A DNA stretch of 64,000 nucleotides, from contig VZSE01008355.1 of assembly GCA_013398275.1 (NCBI GenBank), forward strand, positions 128,698-192,697, written 5' to 3'. The stretch comes from Promerops cafer. Taxonomy: Eukaryota > Chordata > Aves > Passeriformes > Nectariniidae. A model generated the notes under the pieces. That model did not search any database, had not been told where the DNA came from, and saw only the letters and a program-made list of their open reading frames with translations. The position numbers and the translations under genes were made by a program. Of this stretch, positions 10,684-22,490 are shown one piece after another; positions within the stretch are counted from its first letter, which is position 1, and each line of letters starts with the position of its first letter.

Positions 10684-10828
10684 GAGAAGAGAAGAGAAGA
10701 GAAGAGAAGAGAAGAGAAGAGAAGAGGAAAGGAAAGGAAAGGAAAGGAAAGGAAAGGAAAGGAAAGGAAAGGAAAGGAAAGGAAAGGAAAGGAAAGGAAA
10801 GGAAAGGAAAGGAAAGGAAAGGAAAGGA
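10684..10828 (+). repeat. Purine-only pentanucleotide repeat (AAGAG)n then (AAAGG)n
   Basis: About 43 bases of GAAGA units pass directly into about 102 bases (near 20 copies) of GGAAA units. The plus strand is purine-only throughout. It is preceded by an A run, suggesting growth from a poly(A) stretch. It produces long spurious open frames in every phase. Confidence 0.97.
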
Positions 10829-11039
10829 ACAGCATATTTAAACAGCTCCATTAGTAAATAAAACAAAAATTAAAATCTCCATTTGGATTTATTTCCGGTC
10901 TCTTTCCAAAAGCACCTTGTGTCTAATCTAATGAAATGCAGAGTGTCTGAGCATCAATGTGTGGAGTTGGAGTCAGTGAAAAATCGCGTTTCCTTAAGAA
11001 TGCAAGTGGAAAGCAGAACCCACCCCGAGTGAGCAAGTC

Positions 11040-11390
11040 TGCACAGAGCAATTTGTGTGTTTATACAACCCGAACGTTCCCAGCTCTGGCTGCGTGGCTG
11101 GAACATTCCCGTTCCCAAGGCGGGGACCCGCCCGCCTCGCTGCGTTTCCTGAGTGTCCCACAGCGGTATCACAGGCTTCCTCCTGCTCAGATCACCCGGA
11201 TTCTTTCCCAGCAAGTCATCGCCGGCTTGTGGGAACCTCCGGCACCCGGGGGGGTTGTGGTTGGGTCAGGGAAGGACTGGGCTGGGTGAGGGAGGCTGAG
11301 TGTGCGCTGCAAGGGGAGCAGGGCTGCTGGAACGCGCCTTGGGCTTTCACCCGGGCCCGGGCGGTGAAAGCAAATAAACAGAGGTGCAAG
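11040..11390. other. CpG-rich intergenic block
   Basis: GC-rich DNA with scattered CpG between AT-rich flanks. No exon or repeat recognised. It could be regulatory; only composition supports that. Confidence 0.3.
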
Positions 11391-12153
11391 GGGAGAATAC
11401 ACATCTGCATGGGAGCCACTGCAAAAGAGAAAAGCCCCTTGAACTCTTTGGTTTGAAGGCACAAAGGATGGAATTTCCATGCCTCAGAGGCACAGGCAGT
11501 TCTTACTTTTCCAGCGTTTGTAACACAGTTGACCTAGGTTCATATATCAATTTTCTTAGCTGATATATAACAATGCTTGTAGCTTTGTTATTTACCTGAC
11601 CTGTAGTTTATCTAACCTTGAGAAAAATATGTTTTATTTTGAGAAGCCCTAACTCACCATGTTTCCTCATGTGATCTCATAGCAGCCTTTCATTGGCAGA
11701 ATGTTTCCGACCGTTCTGTCAAGCAAATATTTTTTCTGAATTTAAACCGGAACTACTTAGTGGCAATACAAATAACTTTTGAAAGATTTATTAATTAATA
11801 ACTTACTATTAATTAAGCTGCCAGTTTCATTAATACAGTCATATAGCACTGAGACGGTTTCGATATTCTATTTTCACTACAAATTTAGTTTAGGCTCAAT
11901 GAAGAGGATTGTTTATCAGTAAGTAAACATCCTAAACAGAATACTAACCTGTTCAAAAAAACCAACAGTTTCAAATTTTAGATCTTCTGTCAATGCACCC
12001 ACTTTCCATCACCAAAACATCCACAAATCCTAAATATATTCCAAGCACTTAAAACCAGAACAAAACCACCACCTGTCCCTCCCTTTTTAGCTTGCAGGAA
12101 AGCACACCACGTAATACACAGTTGGTTGGGGTAGTGGTGAAGAAAATACTCAC

Positions 12154-12238
12154 CAAACACACAGAGGCATGAGAATTTCTGTGCTTCATGAGCACAACAA
12201 TGTTCCTGGAGCAAACTCTGCTCTCATGCAATTGACTT
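12154..12238 (-). pseudogene. HINFP-like relic, frameshifted finger exon
   Basis: The segment lies between a tolerable acceptor (acttgcatag) and a good donor (gtgagt). One frame gives EFAPGTLL, resembling RFATERLL of HINFP, and then hits a stop; the adjacent frame continues as VLMKHRNSHASVCL, resembling LRDHMRNH plus the start of the next finger. The switch between frames is a clear frameshift. The first cysteine pair of the finger is not preserved. Confidence 0.5.
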
Positions 12239-12341
12239 CTATGCAAGTAGAAATATTTATTAAATTACACACGCACATTAAATGGAAATCTTAAAAATAT
12301 AGACAGAAATGAGAGCATAACCCATTGCTGCTTTCTGTAAC

Positions 12342-12473
12342 TTGATTCTGTGCATGATAAAAAAACCATGGTGGTGTTGACCATCCCTCCACAAGTAGGA
12401 CATGCTACAACCTTTGGTTTTGTGGGGGTTCTTAGGTGCTTCCACCTACACGTACACCTTCCTTTAAATACAC
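12342..12473 (-). pseudogene. HINFP-like relic, exon with VVACPTCGGM
   Basis: After the acceptor ending in ttggtttag the frame reads VFKGRC then KHLRTPTKPK then VVACPTCGGM. In HINFP the matching part is TFKDRSKLREHLRSHTQEK followed by the same ten residues. The finger's last histidine is Pro here and there is one extra codon. After VFL the frame shifts: dropping back in two bases would align the following bases with the Leu-Asp-His of the family, which I infer to be a two-base deletion. The donor (gttaca) is weak. Confidence 0.6.
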
Positions 12474-12674
12474 CTAAACCAACCAACCAAAAAAAACCCA
12501 GCTGCACAAGGACTGTGCTTTCTTCTGCAGAAGCAGAAGAAGCAATCCCGTGCTTATGTCTGACTGTTATGTTTTTAGAAATACACTAACTACTTCTTTA
12601 AAAAATAAAAATCATGTTAGCAGTGCTGCAAACACCACAGGACATTTAACCCTGCAAATGTCCGTGGCACAGGC

Positions 12675-12775
12675 TTGTGTCCAGACAGTTCTGGAATATC
12701 TCCAGTCTTCACAGTCTCTGGAGCACCAGGATGGTGGGGCAGTGAATAGATCTCAACTGCACATCTCCAGAACTC
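12675..12775 (-). repeat. Short CR1-like fragment
   Basis: The phrase gtgtccagacagttctggaatatctccag is shared, with few changes, with the CR1 copies at 18512-18668 and 62305-63175, so this is probably a small, old CR1 piece. Confidence 0.45.
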
Positions 12776-12779
12776 CACT

Positions 12780-15700
12780 TACTGACTATTTTTTAAAAAT
12801 CTTTGCACTTTCTGTCTTTAAATTCAAATAGTGGTTAACCACAAGCAATCAGCAAGCCACCAAACAGTCTTCCCATTTAAAAAGCTCTGCCCTCAGATCT
12901 CTTGAGCTCAGAACTCTCTGATACTGTGGACACAGTGCAAGTTTTAACAGCAGAAGTAGAAAGCTCTGACTGTTGACATGTGACAAGGGGAAAACCCCAA
13001 GTGGTTTTATGCTTAGGTGTAAATAGAGCTAAAAAATAACTTTCAGGAGAAAACTTCAGACATATGTAAAGGAATATCCTATCATCTCATGCAAGGAGCA
13101 GCCACAAGTGTCTCTCACCTACCTAACAAAGGTGACAGCTATGCAGAAATCTCCCTTTTTAGAAAGGAGAAATCATAGCCTGCACCCAATCAAAGACTTA
13201 AGGATCAAGAAGACTAAATGCAAATTTAAGAACAGGGGGTAAGGAAAGAAAATATTCTTGATGCTAAGAATAATCAGGTGAACCAAACTAAATGACACTT
13301 TAGATATATTTAGGTCTCAGAAATGAATACATAAAATTCATTTACCAAAAAGGGCTTGCCTAGCTCAGGTAACCAAGTCAGTGCACAGCGAGTCCATTTC
13401 TGTTCTCCATCAGGATGTTCTCCCAAGAAGAACAAGAATGTAAAACCTTGATCACAGCCCACATCGACTCCAGTGCATGGAATGCAGGCTATTTCCTGGC
13501 ACAGAGCTCTGAGCTACAGATTCATGTACTTAGCAAAGCGTCAGAACGCTAAAATCTTTATTAAAAGACAGGAAATCCTGGAACCTCACCTTGCCTACAA
13601 TAGATCTCACACCTCTCTTGTAACTGATGCTCATTACTTCTCATCTTTTTTAGCACAGACGTGGAGAACAAATGGTTTTACTGATCATAAACATCTTTGA
13701 AGACCATATTCCTTTTCTTCCATATCTGACTTTTCCCTATTCCCATATTTAGGCTATACAGACAGAGGAGCCCCTTCACCTGTCCTAATGGGCTTCATTT
13801 TCTAAAGTTATGATCCCAGTGATGTGTGATTTTTTGTTCCTCTTAAGGACTAGAAATTTTACACTGTCAGGTTGCTGGAGTGAGTTGAGTTCTCCAGACA
13901 AAAAATAAAGCATCTGTCAGCTAGTCTCCAGAAGGAAAATGAACACATTTAGGTTGCCTTGCACCCACTGATGGGATTTTGCCATTAATAGCTAGCCCAA
14001 AAAGTAACTTTGGCCCATAAATTGAAGAGACACCTATCTTGGGGCTTCACTAAGGGGATTCCAATCAAATGTGGACTCTGTTGACACATTTTTACAAAAC
14101 AAAGCCAAACTGCTTAGTTTAAAGCAAGCACAGAACGATCTGTTCCAGGAGCAGAGTCCCACAAATTGCCTTATTATCCTTCAGCTTTTCATCTGGAGAG
14201 GCTGTGCTGCTACCCTCCCCAGGTCTGAATGGCATGCACAGCAAATACAGCCCATAGTTTAGCCCTTACTCAAACAATCAAGGCATCTGCTATGAAAGGC
14301 TGTCAGTGGAATGTGGCTCCAACACAGCCACGGGCAGGACATCACCTTTGAAGCCACGACAACAATTTTAACACAAGAGGTAGCTTGCAATACAGAGAAT
14401 GCATTAAAAAAATGCTCTTTCTTACCACAGAGTTGGGAAGAACTGGGGCAGCAGTAGGAGTGTTTCCCTTGGTTTGAAAGGGCCAGGTGGACAGAAGGAA
14501 GAGTGAGCTCACCATGAAATATTACCATGAGGGAGACAACCCTGATCCTGGCTGGCAGAAATATGGCAAAAATCTGCTGGAATGGTCACCCAGAGGCAGA
14601 ATCATGAGGAAACCCAAGCCTGTTCAACTCCCAGTTACTCTGAGTTGAGAACTGCCCGTGGATGGTAGGAGCTGTCCTACTTAAATCATGGTGCCTGTAA
14701 AATAGAAATGTTTTTGCAACTGTTTTAGATGGCTGAGAAAATATCTGAAGATCTCTCACAAGTTCCTATGCACATAGAGCACTAAGTGAATTTTGTAAGA
14801 AACATTTATATGTGGAATACTTTTTGAGATAGTATGTTTTAATTTTTTTATGAACTATCAAGTGACAACAAACAACCTTTTTTATTATTATTATTTGTAA
14901 CAGTTTCTTCCTCCTTATCAGAGGCATGAAGAGCAACATATTCATAAAACCACACTGGGTTACTGAAGGTAACATAAACCAAAATAGAAGCATGGAGAAG
15001 ACAAGATGGTTTTGGCAGAAAATCAACTGACAGGAACATAGAATTAAGTGTTTTTAAAACCCGAACAGACACCAGTAAAGATTGCAGTAACATTTAATTA
15101 ACTCACTCCAACACAATTACATCAGCTACAAAAATGCTGAAAATTCTGCAGTATCCACAACACAAACCAGGTCCTGCATTCTCACCAACCATCTTTAGTT
15201 GAAAGGTCTGTCCAGACTAACTGAGTCAATGCTCCTCATTCTTTTGAGCAGGGATGTGTCTGTTCATGCGTTTCTGTTGGTTTATTTCTCTGTGTGTTTT
15301 TACCTTGTCCCCTCCCTTCTCTTCTCCCTGCTCCCACTCAGGGTTTATGAGGGCAGTGCAGGTAATTCCAACAGAAATGGGAAGGCTGCACAGTGATTAA
15401 ACTGAACTGGCTGTCAGGATGCAGCACTAGTCAGGACCTTTGTGATAATGGGGGGACTAAACCTTAATTAACCCCTGCCTCAGTCCACAAAACCCCCCCA
15501 GCTGAGAGTGCAAGTGGGCTGTATATTGCATTTCCTGCAGTGTGAAACGGGGCGCACCTTGCCAGCAGCCCAAACTCAGAGTGCACCCCACAGTTCCCAA
15601 CGATTTCACCCTCGGTTTCTCTGCTGTGCTGGCACAACTTTGTGAGGCCACACACTGAATTTGGGGCAAGGAGCTGCCTTCAGCCCAATCAAACACCGCG

Positions 15701-15835
15701 GACAGGAAACGGGAAATGGGCGAAACTCCTTAGGATGGTAACAGGTGATTAAAACGTAAATATCATTCGGGTTGTTTAAAGAAAAATACATTGATTTAAG
15801 AACCCTATTTTATTTAGGATTACCTGTTTTTAGTC
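12780..15835. other. Intergenic sequence, no supported gene
   Basis: Mostly AT-rich, with a (TTA)n patch at 14881-14896. Two exon-like stretches (13346-13488 and around 14300) were considered and are treated under findings and rejected items. Nothing else is recognisable. Confidence 0.5.
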
Positions 15836-15839
15836 ATTC

Positions 15840-16400
15840 TAATCTTAGCAGAGTGGATTAAAGGAAGATGCTGAGCATTCTGCGTGCAGAACGGAGCATT
15901 CCCACAAGGAGTTAATGCAGGCAAGGCGCTGCATTTTAAATTCACGCTCCAGCGTATTTCACAAGAGCCCCCTGCGGCAGACGAGCCCTCAGTTCCTCGG
16001 AAGGGCTTGAAACGGGATCTGAGAAATCCGAGGTGTACAGGGGAACACAGAGGCTCACAAAGGCGAGTCAACGAAAGTACTGAGCCAGACAGAGGGAAAA
16101 CCACTTCAGCTCTTAATCGGAGCAGCCATGCGGGGCTCGGGCTCGTTTTAATTCGCTGGCACCAAAATTTTGAGCGTTTCAGCGGAGCTCTCTTGAATAC
16201 TCTTTATGTGTAAGCAGGAGAGGAGCGAGGTTTTCGGGGCTGTTGCGAGAGTCAGAAGATTTACCCGTGGGGAAAGTGACCCTGGCACAGTGAGAGGTAC
16301 CACGAGGGTCGGGGGGAGCTGCATGGGTGATTTTTCAGAAGAGAATTACATCCATTGCTGTGGGAACACATCTGCAGGCGGGTGGGAAAGGTAAGCAGTT
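15840..16400. promoter_or_regulatory. Orphan CpG-rich block with a strong splice donor
   Basis: CpG dinucleotides are frequent from about 15880 to 16390, in contrast to AT-rich flanks. On the plus strand a good donor (GGAAAG then gtaagcag) follows at 16391. This pattern would fit a small CpG-island promoter with a first exon, perhaps of a non-coding RNA, but no downstream exon was identified. Confidence 0.35.
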
Positions 16401-16619
16401 TTCCCTGCCCTCGAAGTTCTCCTCTTTCTCAGCGTGCCCTCCTACCCCACCTCCTGGGGCTGGTGCAGCCTGCCTCCTAAGTTGGGAAACATTCTTCTAA
16501 TTAATAAAAATTCACTACATAGCTGGAAGTTGAAAAAACACGTACAGAAAAAGAGATTTTGCAGAATGCTGTGGGCTCAAGGATTCCATCAGCCCAAGCT
16601 GCCCACTTACAGATACGAA

Positions 16620-18010
16620 AAAGTGGAATATTAAATCAGTTAGCTGGGGTTAAAGCATGTTTTTCAAGCAAAGACTGTGCTTAGTGACAGAGGCAGCAAA
16701 ACAAAATTCTAAGGGCTTTGAACTTTTTCTGAACCTTCTTCATTTTTTAAATAAATAGACCAATCATGGCAGTGCATGAGTAAAGACTGAGGTGCTCATT
16801 GAAGTCCATCAGTATCAAAAATAACTACTGCAAGAAATATGATTCCCATAAGATATCTGACATAATGGCAATAAGGTTTGTTTGCAACAATAGTTTGTAA
16901 TCAAACTATGCAGACAATCCAAAAGTAATCATAAATAATGATCTGTATTATATGCCTAGGCTTATAGCTTTAAAAAGATGGCAATAGGGTACTACATGTG
17001 TAATCCACTTGTAAATAAAAGTTTTTATTTAGAGGTCCTCACAGATTGATTTAACAACAGAACTACCTCTCTCTATAAACAGAATTTGTATGCCATTCCT
17101 TATTTCATTAAAGGAAAAATTAATGAATAGAGAGGTATCAGAGCATTATGTGAATATAGATATTCTAAATTTAGGGTCAAGAGGATGTTTTTAGACATCC
17201 TATCTGAAATGTTAAGAAGAAACTGGAAGTGATTATAGACCCAGTAAGGCAAAGTTTAATAAAGCAAAGCATGGACTGTAGGCACCATCAGAAAACAGCA
17301 GTGACTTTACTCCATCACTGCAGTGTATTTACTCCAGTAAATACTGATAATAAATACTCCAATATCACACTGACTCTAATTCTAATAGGACACACATGAG
17401 AAATAAAATATCTTTGTAAATTACCACCCTCTGGTTTGACATTGCCTTGTATGGAAATATTTTCATCCTCATTAGTGTTTGTTCTTAGCCTCAAAAAGAT
17501 TGTTTATGTCATTAATATTAATGATAAGCTATGAATCTTTGAAAGACATAGACATAAGGCAAAAATAATCAAAGGCTTCTGAGAAATGAATTTTTTGTAT
17601 TTATTAGTAGTTCATTATTTCAAAACCAACATTGGATTTGTCCATATGAGGTTTGCAAAATTATTTACTTTCACAGTTTTTCAGTAACTCAACTCAGTTT
17701 TTTCTTCTTTGCCATTACTTTTTCAGTTATATCACTTAATGAAAGAGCAAAACTCATAAGCCATGACAAAATTATTGTAGACCAGATAAACAACTTTCCT
17801 GCACTATTTTTTTTTTCTAAGAACTATCTTGCTCAAGAGTTACACCAAGGGAGATGGTGAGGAAATGTCATCACAATCATGGGTGCAAAGCTGATGCTCA
17901 CTGGCCATAAATAAGAGCCAAGGTTCTGAGCCCAGGAGGGACAGGAGGTGCTTCCCCAAAATGTCATATCAGTAGGAAAACACTTCTGATCAGGAGTAAA
18001 CACCCTCAAG
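16620..18010. other. AT-rich intergenic stretch, nothing coding
   Basis: Long AT-rich DNA without open frames of note or recognisable repeats. The absence of repeats over 1.4 kb is compatible with conserved regulatory DNA, which cannot be judged without alignment. Confidence 0.4.
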
Positions 18011-18511
18011 ATGCAGAAAAAAAATTATATAGGCACCAGTATTTATGTTAACATTGTTAATAAAAATATAGCAACTGCTCCTGTCTTGGTTTGCTTGGTA
18101 TAGAAATAGCACAGAATGGATAAATGATTTTATTTAACACAGGACATTAAAAAGTGGTCAAGGTACAAACCATTTTTAGTTGAAACTAATCTTGGTAATG
18201 TTTGAACATCAAACTTACATGAACAGCTTGGTGCAAACATCTGACTTCTCTTTGAGCAAAGAAAAAATCCCAAACATTTCCAAATAACCAAGGAAACATC
18301 AGATTTTGTTGCCCTTTTTTCAGACCAACAATAAACACTCTAGATCTCTCTACAAACTACAAGTTTATCATTGAACTGGATGTATTAAAGTTTTTCACAT
18401 CTGCTCTTGCAACACAGGAGAAGTTGCATCTTTGTCACAAAGATCATTTCAGTCCCGAGAAAGAGAAAGAAAACTTGAATTCAAGGTGACAAATGTCATG
18501 CAAATACCACC

Positions 18512-18668
18512 GAGTGGGTCAGGTTGGGAGGGACCACAGTGACTCATCTGGTCCCACGTCCCTGCTCCAGCAGGGCCATCCCTGAGCACAGGATTTTGTC
18601 CAGACAGATCTGGAATATCCCAGAGGGAGCTCCACACCCTCTCTGGGTGACCTGTTCCAGTGGTTTTC
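18512..18668 (-). repeat. CR1 fragment, minus orientation
   Basis: Reads gtcaggttgggagggaccacagtgactcatctggtccca, then ctgctccagcagggccatcc and gtccagacagatctggaatatcc, closely matching the copy that starts at 62305. Ends abruptly at the 'cctgttccagtgg' phrase. Confidence 0.8.
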
Positions 18669-21539
18669 ATTTTTGTCCTTGCTACCGTGATAATCTCGTG
18701 TTACAAAGGCAGGGGGACATGTTCTTCAGGGGTAAGACTGAGCAAAAACTCCCCACTGTGAGCCAAATCCAAAGAATGCTGAAGTTAGGAAAGGAAAAGA
18801 AAATGCCAATATCGAGTATTTCACATCACAGTTCTGCCAACAAACTCCTCTAAGTGAACTTCATACTCCGTGAGTAGCCTTAGCAGAGAAGCTGCTAATT
18901 GCTGTCTGCTGATAATGCACCAAATAAAACTTGCAAATCTCAGTGGCAAACAGATTTCCCACTGTCCCACAAATGCAGCAACACCTGAGTGCTTTGTCCC
19001 TTAAAGCACAACTTTCTGCACAAAGGCACTTCATAGATTCAATAGGAAAATCTTGTAAAAATCAGGATTTTCTTAGGTATATACTATGACACTCTTCGGC
19101 TTAGGTCACAGAGACATTGTTAATGTTGGTCCAATTCTACTTTTTTCACCTTTAATTAAAACTCATGCACCTTTAATTAAAATGTCTACACCTGTAATTA
19201 GACTTGATTACAGTGTTAAGAATAAAGAGCAGGATACACAAGAGCCAAACCAGCTATATTAAAAAGTCTGGTATATTATTGCTATTACATCCACAGAGTC
19301 TGCCTGTAATATTCTGCAGAATCAGATTTTTTTTGGTTTCTTTTTGAATACATTTAATACTATTTAAAAACTGTAAAATACAATAGCCATCATGATAACA
19401 CCAGTGTATTAAGGAAAACACCATAAAAATAATAAAAGTTTCCCTTTTTCTATAAATATTCATACAAATCCTAATTTAAACTTAAAATTCTGATCCCTGA
19501 AAGGGAAGAAAACTCTGCCATTAAAAACAATTTGTTAAAATCTGCACCTGCTGAGGCCCTGATCTTAGAAAAAAAAAACCTCAGCAGTTCTCATGACATC
19601 ACCTCTTCACTCCCTTTCCACATTAGTAAGTTGTCAATGCAAACAAAAATCCAGGATACCCAGGAATGAAGGAAAAAAAAAACCAGGTATAAGGCCTTGT
19701 TGAAGGGCTTCATGCAGGTGGGGCTTATCAAAGCTCAGGTGCAGGTAAACTGAAGTCAGTGTTATTATTTCCCAGGTAAACTGAAGTCAGAATTACCTCC
19801 TAGTCCTGGAATATTCTCCCACAGAATCTGTGTGAAAGGTGAGGTAGGAATGACCTGCTCTTCCCAGCTGTGGCTGCTCCTTCAAGTGTTCCCCAGTGTG
19901 ATTGCAAAATTCCTCCATGCATTTCCCTACAAAGCAGCATTCTTTCCATTCACACGTGGCAGCATCAATCCAGAGTTCTTAAATTTGCTTCCTGGGGCCA
20001 TTGCCTAAAAGTTTTAGTTATATTACATTTCTGTGAGTTTCTCTTGTAAAAACAGTAGTCAAGATTACAGTCTCCTCAATGGCATGAACGTTTTTTGGTT
20101 TGGTTTTTTTTTTAAATTACTGGATACCTTATTTTAAGTATCTAAGGCCCTATTTTGCAAACATGTACACCTTGCCAGAAGTCACAAGTTGTAACATTTT
20201 CATTACAACCACACGGTGAGAGTCCTATGATCACCATCCCAAACATCTGCTGAGGGTGCCTTTCTTATAATTTCACTCCATGGCAGGGCTGTAAAACCTC
20301 TTTCCATGCAGAAAGCCAAAGGAACCATTACCAGGAGTGCAGTTCCAGTCACTGACACCAGAGTGGGATCCCACTGAACAGGGCTGGCTCCATTTTCTTG
20401 TTCTTCTCAGGATGCTGCTCTGGAATTGGCACAGCTGCCAAATTGATGAGAAAATTGGTGGAAATTAAAAAAGAAAAAAAAAAAAAGGGATTTGAACCTG
20501 AAAGCTGATTCTTGGTGGGAAATGATACGGAGAGAAATCAGTTTTCTGCTCAACTGGATGCATGTTTGTATAAAGGAAGCCACAGGAATGTAAACCAATG
20601 AGAAACAGTTCCACTGGTTTTTTTGTTAGTCTGAACAGATACAACAACAGCAAACTTCATTAAAAAATTCTTCTGGCCCATTCTCCGTGGTTTTCCACCT
20701 CCCTCCTCTCCCCTGTGTTACTAGCTCAAAAGATCTGCCAGATCAGCTGCTCTGAGAGCCACTCCCTGACTTGCCTTATTCCCAGCACTCTGGATTAGTT
20801 TTTAGGGTTTCAGGAGCCTCTGAGCAGATCAGCTGACAGATCTCAGGCCATGGCAGAATTCGGGAGGAGGATGGCAACAAGCAGCTGGGAGGAGGCTCTC
20901 CACTTTCTCATACAGATCTGGAAGACAAACTCTGCCCAGTAGCCTCAAGCATCAGTGTAAAAGCCTGACTGTGTCTTCCCTGATGCTCCTGCTGATCCCA
21001 CTGATTAAAGAACGTGGGTGCTGACATAATTCCGGGCTGAAAAAACCAAGTGGGAAAGTGGGAAAAGGTGCAGGAATTGCTGTGATGTCAAACAGGCAGC
21101 ATCCACACGACTGGCTTTGTGCTCTTTGCACTTCCAGCTACTAAAAAGACCCCTCTGGAAGTGTTTCCCTACCACAAAGTGAAATGCTGGAAAGCTTCCC
21201 AGAGGAATGATGGTCTGGTATTCCAAGTGGGACTCTCCTCACGTTGTAACAGTTCAATCCAAACTTCTACAGCCAGCCTTTTCCCTGAAACAGGAACTCC
21301 TGGCATCCCTAAAGACAGAGGGAAAAGCAGGAAGAGTAGTGTTTGTGCTGCACATTAAATAATCCGTGGTCAAGGAGCTTTATTAAAGTTATTCCAGCCA
21401 CGATATTAACACCACTGGAACAAAATATCTCAAGTTATAATTATTCTAATTGACCAACGCCAGTATCCACAATATCCCAACGACCAGAGGCAAAAACCAC
21501 CAGAGGGAAAACTGTGGGAGAGACTTTGAAATCCTCCTG

Positions 21540-21745
21540 TCCGTAATGACACAGCCACCCCTTGTCTGCACATCCCACCTGAGCCTCTCACATCCCCTTC
21601 CTGGTTTTTATATTTTATTTGAACCTCCCACATTGCCCTTTCCTTGTCTCCCATCCCACCTGAACCTCCCACACCCCCTTCCCTTGTCTCTACATCCCAC
21701 CTGAACACCACAACTCTCCCCCCTTCTCTCCACACCCCACGCACC
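21540..21745. repeat. Pyrimidine-rich minisatellite, units about 40-50 bases
   Basis: The phrase catcccacctga(g/a)cctc(t/c)caca recurs about four times (starting near 21566, 21620, 21650 and 21690) with variable spacing and divergence. The plus strand is strongly C+T-rich over about 200 bases. Confidence 0.65.
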
Positions 21746-22462
21746 CTCTAATCCTTCTGTTTGTACTTCTGTTAGTTCAGGCTCAACTCCACTGTTTTCA
21801 ATATCCTTCACCCCAAACACAGGCACCTTTAAAGGCAGTGGAGAGCTGGAAGGATTCTGGAAGGATTTGCAGCCAAGCACAGACCACACGCATTGATTTG
21901 TTGCTTCCAGACTGGTGAGTGTCCTGTGCAACCAGAATTTGTGATTTCTTTCAAGCATTAATTGATAACAGCAAGTTCTTGCTCTACTTGAATTACTCCT
22001 TAAACCACTCTTCATTTTGATAAAATGCTTACAACTTAATTTCTAGACACCTTTCCAGGCAGGCAGACTCAGAAATGGTGGCTGTACTGTGAGAAGACAA
22101 AGTAAATTAAGAAGGAAATGTGTGTTTTATAAAATTAGAATGACAGTTAAACTCTTTACTACCTACAGATGCTCTCAGGGGTGAGTGGATGACTTTTAAA
22201 CAACAGCAATAAACAGAGCACTCTTTTCCAAGCTCTTTCTGCTGGGAACACCTTATATCTCTATTCAGCCCACTTCTTACTTAAATAACCACACAAGTAT
22301 ATCATGCCTGGAGGAAAACTTAGTGCATGTTGGGATTTGCATGTATTTCATGGGAAAAAAAGTAGTGAAAAAGGGAGGAGAGTGAATGAGAAATAGGTGC
22401 ATTTGCCTTCAGGACAAACTTTCCAATTTTTCTCTTTGGTTATGCAATATAAGATTTTTTTC

Positions 22463-22490
22463 TTTTTTTTTTTTTTTTTTTTTTTTTTTT
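22463..22490. repeat. Poly(T) run
   Basis: An uninterrupted T run of about 28 bases, preceded by a T-rich stretch. It could be the tail of an old minus-strand retroposon, but no body is recognisable. Confidence 0.85.

Larger units (their letters stand above)
7360..12473 (-). pseudogene. HINFP-like zinc-finger gene relic, multi-exon
   Basis: Exon-like segments on the minus strand, in order 12473-12342, 12238-12154, 9127-9039, 8504-8366 and 7468-7360, follow the order of the central C2H2 finger array of HINFP, the factor that activates histone H4 genes at the G1/S transition. The anchor is VVACPTCGGM in the first segment, which is identical to HINFP as I remember it; later segments align more loosely but collinearly (ASSLKAHIQF with PSSLRNHMRF, SDLHKHVETHS with IDLQKHLDTHS). 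Retained introns argue for an unprocessed copy, not a retrocopy. Damage is plain: an in-frame TGA at 9070-9072, at least three frame changes, zinc-ligand His replaced by Pro, Asp or Asn, and a poor donor at 12341. The N-terminal third of HINFP was not found. Alternative reading: a fast-evolving functional paralog with exons I have misplaced. Confidence 0.6.

Noticed and set aside
10409..10866. Open frames of 60-150 codons rich in KERKG or SFPFL repeats
   Set aside because: They are translations of the pentanucleotide repeat in different frames on both strands.
14259..14340. Possible earlier HINFP finger (CPARGC on the minus strand)
   Set aside because: Only the Cys-x4-Cys spacing fits; stops follow at once and no convincing splice borders were found.
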